Source: Oerskovia douganii
Lineage (GTDB): Bacteria; Actinomycetota; Actinomycetes; Actinomycetales; Cellulomonadaceae
NCBI RefSeq assembly: GCF_015142735.1
Contig: NZ_JACSPN010000012.1
Location: 55,820-119,819, forward strand
Direction: 5' to 3'
DNA: 64,000 bases
Positions 1 to 7,322 of the stretch are shown piece after piece. The notes under the pieces were generated by a model that saw only the letters and a list, made by a program, of their open reading frames with translations, was not told the origin of the DNA and made no database searches. Position 1 is the first letter of the stretch; each line of letters begins with the position of its first letter. The position numbers and the translations under genes are program-made.

Positions 1-48
1 CTCGCGCAGGAGCGTGCGGAACCGGGAGTCGGGAGTCGTGGTCGTCAT
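1..48 (-). CDS. N-terminus of an unidentified protein, cut by the window edge
   Basis: An ATG on the minus strand (48-46) opens a frame that stays open to position 1, reading MTTTTPDSRFRTLLRE. A GTGAGG sequence just upstream could be a weak ribosome binding site. It would be divergent from the sigma factor gene. Sixteen residues are too few to name a family. In mycobacteria aroA and other genes lie near sigH, but nothing here shows that. Confidence 0.35.
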   Translation of the reverse strand, partial: MTTTTPDSRFRTLLRE

Positions 49-225
49 GCGCCTCACGCTAGCGAGGAACGCGCCCGAGCACACCCCATGGTTGCCTGGC
101 CTCACCGAGCCGAGGCTCACCTGACGCCCGCGCCTCCACGCGCCGCGCCGGGCTCGCCCGACGCGCGCACCGACCCGCAGGATCTCGCCCGGAGCGCGCC
201 GTGCGTCCGGGGACGGGCCGCTGCG

Positions 226-251
226 GGAATGTCGGACCGCGCCCGGCGGTT
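226..251 (+). promoter_or_regulatory. SigR-type autoregulatory promoter (GGAAT-N18-GTT)
   Basis: GGAAT at 226-230 and GTT at 249-251 are separated by exactly 18 bases, which matches the consensus recognised by actinobacterial SigR/SigH thiol-stress sigma factors. It lies about 140 bases before the ATG of the sigma factor gene itself, so a positive autoregulatory loop is the natural reading. A second possible promoter, the -10 hexamer TAGGCT at 385-390, sits 8 bases before ATG 399 and could make a leaderless housekeeping transcript. Confidence 0.7.
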
Positions 252-398
252 GTGCTGATCGTGACATGTGTACTGGAAGCAGAAGCGGACGTGAGCGTCC
301 CCGTCGCACCGAGCCTGGAGACGGTGCCCTTCGGTGCGATCGCTCCGTCTGCGCTCTCGGCGGACGCCCGACCGGCAGGAGGACTAGGCTCGTTGTCG

Positions 399-1070
399 AT
401 GACGGACCAGATCAGCAGCAGCAGCGCAGGCGACCTCTCGGGCGCCGACGACGCCGAGGACACGAACCGGGCCCCCTCCACGGAGGACGACGCGGCCCGC
501 TCCGCGCGCTTCGAGCGGGACGCGCTGGTGTACCTCGACCAGCTCTACTCGGCGGCGCTGCGCCTGACGCGCAACCCCACCGACGCCGAGGACCTGGTCC
601 AGGAGACCTTCACCAAGGCGTTCGCCGCGTTCCACCAGTACCGCCCGGACACCAACCTCAAGGCGTGGCTCTACCGGATCCTCACCAACACGTTCATCAA
701 CAACTACCGCAAGAAGCAGCGTGAGCCGCTGCAGTCCGCGGCAGAGGACGTCGAGGACTGGCAGATCCACCGCGCGGCGTCGCACACGTCGCAGGGGTTG
801 CGCTCGGCCGAGGCCGAGGCGTTGGACCGGCTTCCGGACTCCGACGTGAAGAAGGCTCTCCAGGAGCTGCCGGAGGACCGTCGGATGGCCGTGTACTACG
901 CGGACGTCGAGGGCTTCCCGTACAAGGAGATCGCGGAGATCATGGGCACGCCGATCGGGACCGTGATGTCGCGGCTCCACCGTGGTCGGCACCAGCTGCG
1001 TGACCTCCTGAGCGATTACGCGAAGGACCGAGGACTGGTGGGGGCCAAGACCCCCGGAGGTGAGTCGTGA
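399..1070 (+). CDS. sigR: ECF RNA polymerase sigma factor, SigR/SigH family (thiol-oxidative stress)
   Basis: A 223-residue group IV sigma factor that directs RNA polymerase to disulfide-stress promoters. Region 2 (about residues 45-110) contains [17 protein letters not shown] and [20 protein letters not shown]. Region 4 near the C-terminus contains [29 protein letters not shown], the helix-turn-helix that reads the -35 element and is typical of SigR. An acidic linker joins them. The start is uncertain. ATG 399 gives [12 protein letters not shown] 393, two codons earlier, is better spaced from AGGAGG at 377-382. The frame also stays open to 201, so a longer isoform is possible. The stop overlaps the GTG of the anti-sigma gene (GTGA), so the pair is translationally coupled. 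Confidence 0.93.
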   Translation: MTDQISSSSAGDLSGADDAEDTNRAPSTEDDAARSARFERDALVYLDQLYSAALRLTRNPTDAEDLVQETFTKAFAAFHQYRPDTNLKAWLYRILTNTFINNYRKKQREPLQSAAEDVEDWQIHRAASHTSQGLRSAEAEALDRLPDSDVKKALQELPEDRRMAVYYADVEGFPYKEIAEIMGTPIGTVMSRLHRGRHQLRDLLSDYAKDRGLVGAKTPGGES

Positions 1071-1390
1071 GTCAGCAGAACGTGGGCACGGAGGCGCAGG
1101 ACGACGTCATCGTGCCGATCCCTCACTCGACCGAGGGCGAGACCGAGTGCGAGCACGCGCTCAAGCACCTGTACGAGTACCTCGACTCGGAGATGACCTC
1201 CGACGACGAGGTGCGCATGCGTGCGCACGTCGCCCACTGCTCGCCGTGCCTGGCCGAGCTGAGCGCCGAGGAGCTGGTCAAGCAGCTCGTGCGCCGTTCG
1301 TGCCACGAGCAGGCTCCTGCCGAGCTCCGGCTGCGCATCCAGGCGCAGTTCACCGTACTGCGTACGACGACGGTCGTCGAGGGCGTCTGA
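1067..1390 (+). CDS. rsrA: Zinc-binding redox anti-sigma factor (RsrA family)
   Basis: A 107-residue protein predicted to hold SigR inactive and release it when its thiols are oxidised. It has the ZAS signature: an N-terminal Cys in ECEH and the H-x3-C-x2-C motif in HVAHCSPC, which with that Cys would bind zinc. A further Cys (RRSC) follows. Family length is about 100 residues. The GTG start overlaps the sigR stop by four bases, the usual arrangement for sigma/anti-sigma pairs. A strong hairpin terminator follows about 95 bases later. Confidence 0.9.
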   Translation: MSQQNVGTEAQDDVIVPIPHSTEGETECEHALKHLYEYLDSEMTSDDEVRMRAHVAHCSPCLAELSAEELVKQLVRRSCHEQAPAELRLRIQAQFTVLRTTTVVEGV

Positions 1391-1485
1391 GGCCCTCGCG
1401 CCCGGGTGCGTGACGCCGTCGGGCGGTCACGTGCCCGCACGCTGGACCGACGCCCCCGTCCGGGTCGGAGCAGTCGCCGGAACCA

Positions 1486-1527
1486 CGAAAGGGCCCGTCC
1501 TCACCGAGGTGAGGACGGGCCCTTTCG
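1486..1527. terminator. Bidirectional hairpin terminator between rsrA and bL37
   Basis: Perfectly complementary arms 1486-1505 and 1508-1527 form a stem of up to 20 bp. They start CGAAAGGGCCC and end GGGCCCTTTCG, so each side supplies a short U run. It lies between two convergent genes. Confidence 0.85.
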
Positions 1528-1575
1528 TCGCACTCGCCCGCTGGGCGCGTGATCGCGGCCCTGGCGGGCTCGTGA

Positions 1576-1650
1576 TCAGGCGTTGGGGCGCTTGCCGTGG
1601 TTCGCTGCGCTGCCCTTGCGGCTGCGACGCTTGCGTCCGCGCTTGCTCAT
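1576..1650 (-). CDS. Small ribosomal protein bL37 (24 residues)
   Basis: A 25-codon frame from ATG 1650 to TGA 1576. It encodes MSKRGRKRRSRKG followed by SAANHGKRPNA, extremely basic with 11 Arg/Lys. The MSKRGRKRR start and NHGKRPNA end match the actinobacterial 50S protein bL37, first seen in mycobacterial ribosome structures. GAGGAG lies about 7 bases upstream as a strong ribosome binding site. It is monocistronic, with the bidirectional terminator downstream. Genes this short are often missed by automatic annotation. The family assignment is from memory of the mycobacterial sequence. Confidence 0.85.
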   Translation of the reverse strand: MSKRGRKRRSRKGSAANHGKRPNA

Positions 1651-1716
1651 GATTGCTCCTCACGCCGGATTCTGTCTGCTCCATGTTCCCACATCTGGGG
1701 CTTGTCCTGGTCCAAG

Positions 1717-1756
1717 ACGCGATATATCGTGTGAACAGAAACGCGATACATCGCGT
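1717..1756. promoter_or_regulatory. Tandem 16-bp palindromic operators (probable PadR sites)
   Basis: Two near-identical 16-mers, ACGCGATATATCGTGT (1717-1732) and ACGCGATACATCGCGT (1741-1756), are repeated with a 24-base period. Each is palindromic except for one base pair. They lie 43-82 bases before the start of the DUF4097-PadR operon. The operon encodes its own PadR-type repressor, so autoregulation through these sites is the simplest inference. Confidence 0.7.
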
Positions 1757-1798
1757 TCATGGAACAGGGCGGGACACCGCCGGAGCGCGAGGAGCGAC

Positions 1799-2770
1799 AT
1801 GGCGACCGAGAACTGGACCGTGACCGGCCCGCAGACCATCGACGTCGGGCCCGTGGGCCGCCTCGACGCGAACCTGCTCAACGGGCGCATCGACGTCGTC
1901 GTCCACGACGAGCCCGGCGTCCGCGTCGAGGTCCACTCGCTCGAGGGGCGCCCGCTCGAGGTCCGCCTCGACGGCGACAGGCTCACCGTCGGGTACTCGC
2001 CCACCGGTGGGTGGCAGGGCTTCCTCGACTCGTTCCGCAACTACCGGGGCAAGGACCGGGCCGACGTCTACGTCGGCGTGCCCGCCCACGTCCGGGTCAA
2101 GCTCGCGACCGTGCAGGGCGACGGGCTCGTCGCCGGCACCCAGGCCAAGGTCTCGGTCGCCACGGTCGGGGGCTCCGTGATGACGACGCAGACGGCCGGC
2201 GCGGTGCGCGTGGACACCGTCACGGGCGAGGTCACGGTGCGCGACCACGTGGGTACCCTCGTCATGGACTCGATCTCGGGCGACCTCACCGCGTCCGGTG
2301 CGCTGAGCGACGTCAAGCTCAACACCGTCTCCGGCAACGTCACGCTCGACTCGAGCTCCACGCCCGACGCGATGAACGTCAACGCCATCTCCGCCGACGT
2401 CCTGGTCCGCGTCCCCGAGCCCGACGAGCTCGACTACACCCTGCGCTGCGTCAGCGGGCGCCTCGTGGTCGACGGCGTCGAGCACCGCGGGACGCCCGGC
2501 GGGGCCTACCGTCAGGCCGGCCCGGCCGGGACGACCGGCAAGAAGCTCCAGGTCAACTCCGTGTCCGGGAACGTCACGGTCCTGCGCGGCGAGCCCGCCG
2601 ACGCCTGGGGCGGCTCCGCGCCGCACCGGGGCACCCACCCCGTGACGCCGCAGGACGCCTGGTCCTACGACGCCCCGACCGGCGCCGACCCGGCCGCCCC
2701 GTGGGGTTCCGCGGACAGCCGCACGACCTGGACGGGCGAGGGCCCCGCGGACGGACCGGCGGACCGCTGA
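1799..2770 (+). CDS. DUF4097 beta-strand repeat protein, first copy
   Basis: A 323-residue protein of the DUF4097 (putative adhesin) family. It is built from short alternating strands with recurring S-G-[DN]-[LV]-T phrases (DSISGDLTASG, NTVSGNVTLDS, NSVSGNVTVLRG), the pattern of a right-handed beta-helix. There is no signal peptide or membrane segment, so it is probably cytoplasmic despite the family name. ATG 1799 was chosen because GAGGAG lies just upstream and the resulting N-terminus (MATENWTVTGPQTIDV) aligns with the paralogue at 3465 (MGTESWVIAAPQQIEV). The C-terminal 60 residues are low-complexity, rich in Pro, Gly, Asp and Thr. The stop overlaps the padR start by one base. The molecular function is unknown. 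Confidence 0.8.
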   Translation: MATENWTVTGPQTIDVGPVGRLDANLLNGRIDVVVHDEPGVRVEVHSLEGRPLEVRLDGDRLTVGYSPTGGWQGFLDSFRNYRGKDRADVYVGVPAHVRVKLATVQGDGLVAGTQAKVSVATVGGSVMTTQTAGAVRVDTVTGEVTVRDHVGTLVMDSISGDLTASGALSDVKLNTVSGNVTLDSSSTPDAMNVNAISADVLVRVPEPDELDYTLRCVSGRLVVDGVEHRGTPGGAYRQAGPAGTTGKKLQVNSVSGNVTVLRGEPADAWGGSAPHRGTHPVTPQDAWSYDAPTGADPAAPWGSADSRTTWTGEGPADGPADR

Positions 2771-3372
2771 TGGCCTCCGTCTTCGCCCACGGTGAGCTCC
2801 GCCTCTACCTCCTCGCCCTGCTCGAGTCCGGACCCAAGCACGGGTACGAGCTCATGACCGAGCTGAGCGACCGCTTCGGCGGCACCTACCGACCCAGCGC
2901 GGGCACCATCTACCCGCGCCTCGCCCGCCTCGAGGGCGAGGGGCTCGTGCGGCGCAGCGACAGCGGACGCAAGTCCACCTACGAGCTCACGCCCGCGGGC
3001 CGCGCCGAGGTCGCGGCGCGCCGCGCCGACGTCGCAGCCCTCGAGGACGGGATCGCCCAGACCGTGCGCACGCGCGCCCAGGCGCTGCGCGCCGACATCG
3101 AGGGCTCCATGCAGGGGCTGCGCGCCGAGCTCGCGGCCGCAGCCCAGGAGGCCCGCGTCCGACCCCGGCCCGCGGCCACCCCCGACCCTCGCCGCGGCGA
3201 GTCCTACGCCCGCCGTGTCGAGGCGGAGGCCATGGTGCAGCGCTTCCGCGACGACGTGCGCGCCGACCTCCGCCGGGCCGACGCGAGCAGCGCGGTCAGC
3301 GAGCTGACGCTCGAGACGCTGCGCACCGTGCTCGACTCGGCACGACGGGCGGTCCGGGGGACGCTGCCGTGA
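2770..3372 (+). CDS. PadR-family transcriptional regulator
   Basis: A 200-residue regulator. The N-terminal winged helix (residues about 10-85) has the PadR hallmarks LYLLALLESGPKHGYELMTELSDRF, PSAGTIYPRLARLEGEGLVRR and YELTPAGR. The rest is long, Arg/Ala-rich and predicted helical, fitting the PadR dimerisation region but longer than average. It is translationally coupled between two DUF4097 genes and probably acts on the tandem operators at 1717-1756. The inducer is unknown. Confidence 0.88.
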   Translation: MASVFAHGELRLYLLALLESGPKHGYELMTELSDRFGGTYRPSAGTIYPRLARLEGEGLVRRSDSGRKSTYELTPAGRAEVAARRADVAALEDGIAQTVRTRAQALRADIEGSMQGLRAELAAAAQEARVRPRPAATPDPRRGESYARRVEAEAMVQRFRDDVRADLRRADASSAVSELTLETLRTVLDSARRAVRGTLP

Positions 3373-3464
3373 CGTCCCCGCCGCACACCGCAGGACCGCA
3401 CGACCAGCACGACCACATCCAGCACGACGACCGGCACGACACGCACAGCGAGAAGGAGAACGAC

Positions 3465-4262
3465 ATGGGCACCGAGTCCTGGGTCATCGCAGCACCGCAG
3501 CAGATCGAGGTCGCCGACGTGGCGTCGCTCGTCGTGGGCCTCACGAACGGCGCGATCGAGGTCGTGAGCGACCCGGGCCGCGAGTCCGGCGCGACCGTCG
3601 ACGTGACCGAGGTGAGCCCTCGGCCGCTGCGGGTCACGACGCACGCCGGCGAGCTCAAGATCGCCTACGACTTCGACGGTGTCGAGGGCGTCGTGGACCG
3701 CGTCCGCGGCCTGAAGGACAAGGACACCGCGACCGTGCGCGTCGTGCTCCCGGCCCACCTGCCCGTCAAGATCGCGACCGCGCGTGCCGCGGCGACCGTC
3801 AGCGGGACCCGTGCCCCCGTGTCCGTGACCACGGCCGACGGCGCGGTCACCGTGACCGACACCGTGGGTCCGCTCTCCGTCAAGACCGTCGCGGGCCGCG
3901 TCGCCGTGACCTCGCACGACGGGGACGTCAAGGTCGGCACGGCCTCCGGCCGCGTCGAGGCCGAGGGCGGGCTCGGGCGGGTCACGATCAGCACCGTCAC
4001 GGGGGACGTGGTCGTCGAGGCGCGCGAGACGACGCCGCTCGTGACGGCCAAGACCGTCTCCGGGGACGTCACGTTGCGCCTGAGCGAGGGCGCGGGCGTC
4101 AACCTCAAGGCCCGCGCGGTCACGGGCAAGGTCGTGCTCGACGGCGCCCCCGTCCCCAGCTCGCAGTCCCGCACCACGTCGGTGGACCACTCCGAGGGCA
4201 CGAGCGGCGCCTACGTGTCCGTCAGCACGGTCTCGGGGAACCTGACGGTCTCTCGGGGCTGA
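3465..4262 (+). CDS. DUF4097 beta-strand repeat protein, second copy
   Basis: A 265-residue paralogue of the gene at 1799. It starts MGTESWVIAAPQQIEV and carries the same strand-rich repeats (TVAGRVAVTS, TASGRVEAEGG, TVTGDVVVEA, TVSGDVTLRLS, TVSGNLTVSRG), without the Pro/Asp-rich tail. It has no signal peptide. ATG 3465 is preferred because AGAAGGAG lies 6 bases upstream and the N-terminus matches the paralogue. A GTG at 3369 that overlaps the padR stop would add 32 residues rich in His and Asp. The two flanking copies suggest the proteins work together or form a mixed assembly, which is only an inference. Confidence 0.78.
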   Translation: MGTESWVIAAPQQIEVADVASLVVGLTNGAIEVVSDPGRESGATVDVTEVSPRPLRVTTHAGELKIAYDFDGVEGVVDRVRGLKDKDTATVRVVLPAHLPVKIATARAAATVSGTRAPVSVTTADGAVTVTDTVGPLSVKTVAGRVAVTSHDGDVKVGTASGRVEAEGGLGRVTISTVTGDVVVEARETTPLVTAKTVSGDVTLRLSEGAGVNLKARAVTGKVVLDGAPVPSSQSRTTSVDHSEGTSGAYVSVSTVSGNLTVSRG

Positions 4263-4295
4263 CCCGGCCGGGACGTCCGACCTGCAACGGCCCGT

Positions 4296-4320
4296 GGCCC
4301 CCCCCCCGGGGGGGGGGGCC
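4296..4320. terminator. C-run/G-run hairpin between convergent genes
   Basis: Ten C (4298-4307) are followed at once by eleven G (4308-4318), bounded by GG and CC, giving a self-complementary pure G:C hairpin. It lies 35 bases after the second DUF4097 gene, with the SGNH gene converging from the other side. It probably terminates or blocks transcription. Homopolymer lengths may be unreliable. A similar tract follows nrdF. Confidence 0.5.
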
Positions 4321-4419
4321 GGGGCGGTCGTCGTCAGGCAGGCGACCCGCCGGGGCGGCAGGCGTCGGCGCCCGGTCCCGGCGGCCGGCGCCGCACCCGT
4401 GGCGGGCCGGACGCCGGAC

Positions 4420-5025
4420 CTACGTGACGTCGTCGGGCAGGCCGAGCCACGCGTGCCACCCCGTGTGCAGCACGAGCCACGCCATGAGGCCGTAGCCCGC
4501 CTGGCCGGGGTAGCCGCCGCTGCTCGTCGCGAGGTCGGCGAGCCACTGCTCGTGCGTCACCAGGGGCGTGAACGTGTCCACATAGGGGACCCGGCGGCGG
4601 TTGGCGACGTCCGCGAAGGCAGCCGACAGCTCGCCCAGCCGGTCGTTGTCCTCGGGTCGGCCCGGGGGCGGACCGACGACGAACGTGGGCAGCCGACGGT
4701 GCTCGGCCACGTCCAGGACGTTCGCCAGGTTGAGTCGTGACCGGGCCACGGAGAGACCGGCGTCCAGGTCGTGGCGGCCCAGGGCGAGGACGAGGCGGTT
4801 GTCGGCCTCGGGGTCGTGGTCGAAGCGCCGGGCGGTCTCGGCCTCCCAACGCTGGCTCATCGCGGTCGTCGTCTCGCCCGGGATCGCGAGGGGGAAGACC
4901 ATCGCCGTCCCCGGAAAACGGGTGCGTGCCACCACGCGGCCCGCCCAGCCGAGGCTCTTGGCGTCGCCGACACCCGCGCTCAGCTCGTCGCCGACCACGC
5001 AGATCCGTACTTCAGGTTCTCCCAC
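4420..5025 (-). CDS. SGNH-fold protein with degenerate catalytic motifs
   Basis: A 201-residue protein with the layout of SGNH/GDSL hydrolases, but the expected catalytic residues are changed. Block I reads VVGDELSAG, with Glu where the nucleophilic Ser of GDS normally sits. The GxND oxyanion motif appears as LGRHD. The C-terminal DGxHPxxxGY motif reads SGGYPGQAGY, losing both the Asp and the His. The fold is probably kept but hydrolysis is doubtful. There is no signal peptide. The GTG start at 5025 was chosen because GAGGAG at 5040-5035 (minus strand) sits 9 bases before it. A 48-base inverted repeat lies 33 bases upstream in the leader. Confidence 0.7.
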   Translation of the reverse strand: MGEPEVRICVVGDELSAGVGDAKSLGWAGRVVARTRFPGTAMVFPLAIPGETTTAMSQRWEAETARRFDHDPEADNRLVLALGRHDLDAGLSVARSRLNLANVLDVAEHRRLPTFVVGPPPGRPEDNDRLGELSAAFADVANRRRVPYVDTFTPLVTHEQWLADLATSSGGYPGQAGYGLMAWLVLHTGWHAWLGLPDDVT

Positions 5026-5057
5026 GGTGATGTGCTCCTCGTTCGCTCGCGCACCAT

Positions 5058-5105
5058 TGTCTGTCACGACGGGCCTCCCGTGCGGGATGTCCGTCGTGAC
5101 AGACA
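5058..5105. promoter_or_regulatory. 48-base nested inverted repeat upstream of the SGNH gene
   Basis: The 15-base arm TGTCTGTCACGACGG (5058-5072) is perfectly complementary to 5091-5105. The 18-base loop carries a second small palindrome, TCCCG/CGGGA (5076-5080 and 5083-5087). It lies just before the start of the minus-strand SGNH gene. No U run follows in that direction, so an operator or a structured leader is more likely than a terminator. Confidence 0.6.
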
Positions 5106-5257
5106 GGATCCGGATCGCGCGCCGACCCGGGAGCACCCGTCGGTGCCCGCCGTGCGCAGCCGTGCCCCAGGGCCCCGTCCCGGGCTCTCGCGCCCTCTCC
5201 CCGGGGGGAGGGGGAAGAACGCCGGGACGGACAGGATGTGGCGAGCGCCACGCCGCG

Positions 5258-6175
5258 TCAGAGGAGGTTCGCGCCCCACGTGACCTCGTGCGAGGCCCCC
5301 GGCGCGAGGCGCACGAGGCGCTCGCCCGTCCGGAACGCGTCCGCGATGCAGGTCATGGGCTCGGCCGCGACGCCGGTGCGCCGGTACGCGGGCGTGACGT
5401 GGTCGCCCGTGCAGACCTGCCACGTGTCCATCGACGAGTCCATCCACACGGCGGCCGTGCGACCGTCGGGGGCGCTCAGGCGCATCCACGACAGGCCGTC
5501 CTCGTCGCGCAGGACGTCCACGTACGCGTCGTCGAGGTCGATCCCCGCGAGCAGCCGGGGCTCGCGCAGGTCGTGGTCGCCCGCAGCGGGCTCGGTGCCC
5601 GTGGGCAGCAGGCGCTCGTCGGTCGTGACGCGCGTGCCGGCGTCCAGCCGCAGGGTGCACTCGTCGAGCGACGCGCCACCGGGGGAGAGCCACGGGTGGA
5701 AGCCGACCCCGTAGGGGGCGTCGACGCCGCCCACGTTGGTCGTGCGGGTCACCACGCGCAGACCCGCGTCGCTCAGCGCGTACGACACGCGGGCCACGAG
5801 GTCGAACGGGTAGCCCGGGACGGGGACCAGGTGCAGCTCGAGCGTCACGGCCGACGCCGACTGCTCGACGACGGTCCAGCGCTCCCAGCACGCGAGACCG
5901 TGCAGGGCGGTGTTCCGGGGGACCTCGGTGATCGGGAGCTGGTACTCGGTACCGTCGAACGTGTAGCGGCCGTCGCGCAGACGGTTGGGCCAGGGGAGCA
6001 GCACCGCTCCGTGCGAGGCCGGGGACAGCTCCGACTCGTCGAAGGGCGTGAAGACGTCGCGCCCCCCGACCGAGTACTCGCGGACGGACGCGCCGACCTC
6101 GGTGACGGTGGCACGGTGCTCACCGTGCTCGATGCGGACCTGGATACCGGAAGGTGGTGTGATGTTCACGATCAC
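5258..6175 (-). CDS. Aldose 1-epimerase-family (galactose mutarotase-like) protein
   Basis: A 305-residue beta-sandwich enzyme of the aldose 1-epimerase family, which interconverts anomers of aldoses. Family features in order are the substrate-site phrase LPWPNRLRDGRY, TALHGLACW with the first His, YGVGFHPWLSPGG with the second catalytic His, and near the C-terminus HVTPAYRRTGVAAEPMTCIADAF with the Glu/Pro region of the active site. The annotated start is GTG 6175, and GTG 6169 two codons later is equally possible. There is no clear ribosome binding site, but a TAACGT -10-like hexamer lies a few bases upstream, so the mRNA may be nearly leaderless. The sugar substrate cannot be told from sequence. 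Confidence 0.85.
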   Translation of the reverse strand: MIVNITPPSGIQVRIEHGEHRATVTEVGASVREYSVGGRDVFTPFDESELSPASHGAVLLPWPNRLRDGRYTFDGTEYQLPITEVPRNTALHGLACWERWTVVEQSASAVTLELHLVPVPGYPFDLVARVSYALSDAGLRVVTRTTNVGGVDAPYGVGFHPWLSPGGASLDECTLRLDAGTRVTTDERLLPTGTEPAAGDHDLREPRLLAGIDLDDAYVDVLRDEDGLSWMRLSAPDGRTAAVWMDSSMDTWQVCTGDHVTPAYRRTGVAAEPMTCIADAFRTGERLVRLAPGASHEVTWGANLL

Positions 6176-6315
6176 ACACGTTACTGCGTGCGGAACGACG
6201 CACGAGCAGGGACAGTAGAACCCGGTCGTGCCGCCCGCCCGGGCCCGCGACGCAGCGACGCACCGCCCCCGGCCACCGGGGACGGGAGCACCACCCGCAG
6301 GACGAGGAGAAACAC

Positions 6316-7311
6316 ATGGAACGACGAGTGCTCGGACGCACCGGCAGGCTGGTCTCGGTCGTCGGGCTCGGCACGTGGCAGCTCGGGGCGGACTGGGGCG
6401 AGGTCAGCGAGGCCGACGCCCGCGCCGTCCTCGACGCCTCGGCCGAGGCCGGAGTCACGTTCTTCGACACCGCCGACGTCTACGGCGACGGCCGCAGCGA
6501 GGAGATCATCGGCTCCTACCTCGCCGACAACCCCGGCTCCGGGATCACGGTCGCGACCAAGATGGGACGCCGAGCCCCCCAGGAGCCCGAGAGCTACACG
6601 CTCGCGAACTTCCGCGAGTGGACCGACCGGTCGCGCCGCAACCTGCGCACCGACCGGCTCGACCTCGTCCAGCTCCACTGCCCGCCGTCCGCGGTCGTCA
6701 AGGACGACCAGGTGTACGACGCGCTCGACACCCTCGTGTCCGAGGGCGCGATCGCCGCCTACGGCGTGAGCGTCGAGACCGTCGACGAGGCGCTCGCGGC
6801 CATCGCACGGCCGGGCGTCGCGACGGTGCAGATCATCCTCAACGCGTTCCGCCTCAAGCCGCTCGACGAGGTGCTGCCCGCGGCCTCCGAGGCCGGCGTG
6901 GGGATCATCGCCCGCGTCCCCCTGGCCTCGGGCCTGCTGTCCGGGAAGTACACGCGCGAGACGACGTTCGCCGAGAACGACCACCGGTCCTTCAACCGCG
7001 ACGGGTCCGCGTTCGACGTCGGCGAGACGTTCTCCGGAGTCGACTTCTCGACCGGGCTCACCGCAGCGGGGGAGTTCACCGCGCTCGTCCACGACGTGCT
7101 CGGCCCGGACGTCACGCCCGCGCAGGCCGCGATCGCGTGGATCTGGCAGCAGCCCGGGGTCTCGACCGTGATCCCCGGCGCCCGCAACGTCGAGCAGGCG
7201 CGGGCCAACGCCGAGGCCGGGTCCGCGGAGGTGCTCGGGCCCCTCTTCGCGTCGGGCGTCCGCGAGATCTACGACCGCTACCTGCGCGAGCAGGTCCACG
7301 GCCGCTGGTAG
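6316..7311 (+). CDS. Aldo/keto reductase
   Basis: A 331-residue NAD(P)H-dependent oxidoreductase with a TIM-barrel fold. The catalytic tetrad is visible: Asp and Tyr in FFDTADVYGDGRSEE, Lys in VATKMGR and His in VQLHCPP. The C-terminal coenzyme-phosphate region is VSTVIPGARNVEQARANAEA. Starting MERRVLGRTGRLVSVVGLGTWQLG, it resembles the YajO/Tas-like AKRs. ATG 6316 follows GAGGAG at a good distance. A partial match to a SigR promoter (GGAAC-N18-GTA, 6192-6217) lies upstream, which would fit a stress-linked reductase but is weak evidence. A tandem repeat and a strong terminator follow. Confidence 0.9.
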   Translation: MERRVLGRTGRLVSVVGLGTWQLGADWGEVSEADARAVLDASAEAGVTFFDTADVYGDGRSEEIIGSYLADNPGSGITVATKMGRRAPQEPESYTLANFREWTDRSRRNLRTDRLDLVQLHCPPSAVVKDDQVYDALDTLVSEGAIAAYGVSVETVDEALAAIARPGVATVQIILNAFRLKPLDEVLPAASEAGVGIIARVPLASGLLSGKYTRETTFAENDHRSFNRDGSAFDVGETFSGVDFSTGLTAAGEFTALVHDVLGPDVTPAQAAIAWIWQQPGVSTVIPGARNVEQARANAEAGSAEVLGPLFASGVREIYDRYLREQVHGRW

Positions 7312-7322
7312 GCCCGAGGCCG

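Noticed and set aside
59..481. 140-codon minus-strand open frame opposite the sigR upstream region
   Set aside because: Arg/Ser/Ala-rich translation with no family resemblance. It lies antisense to a region with a clear sigma promoter and is typical of chance frames at very high GC.
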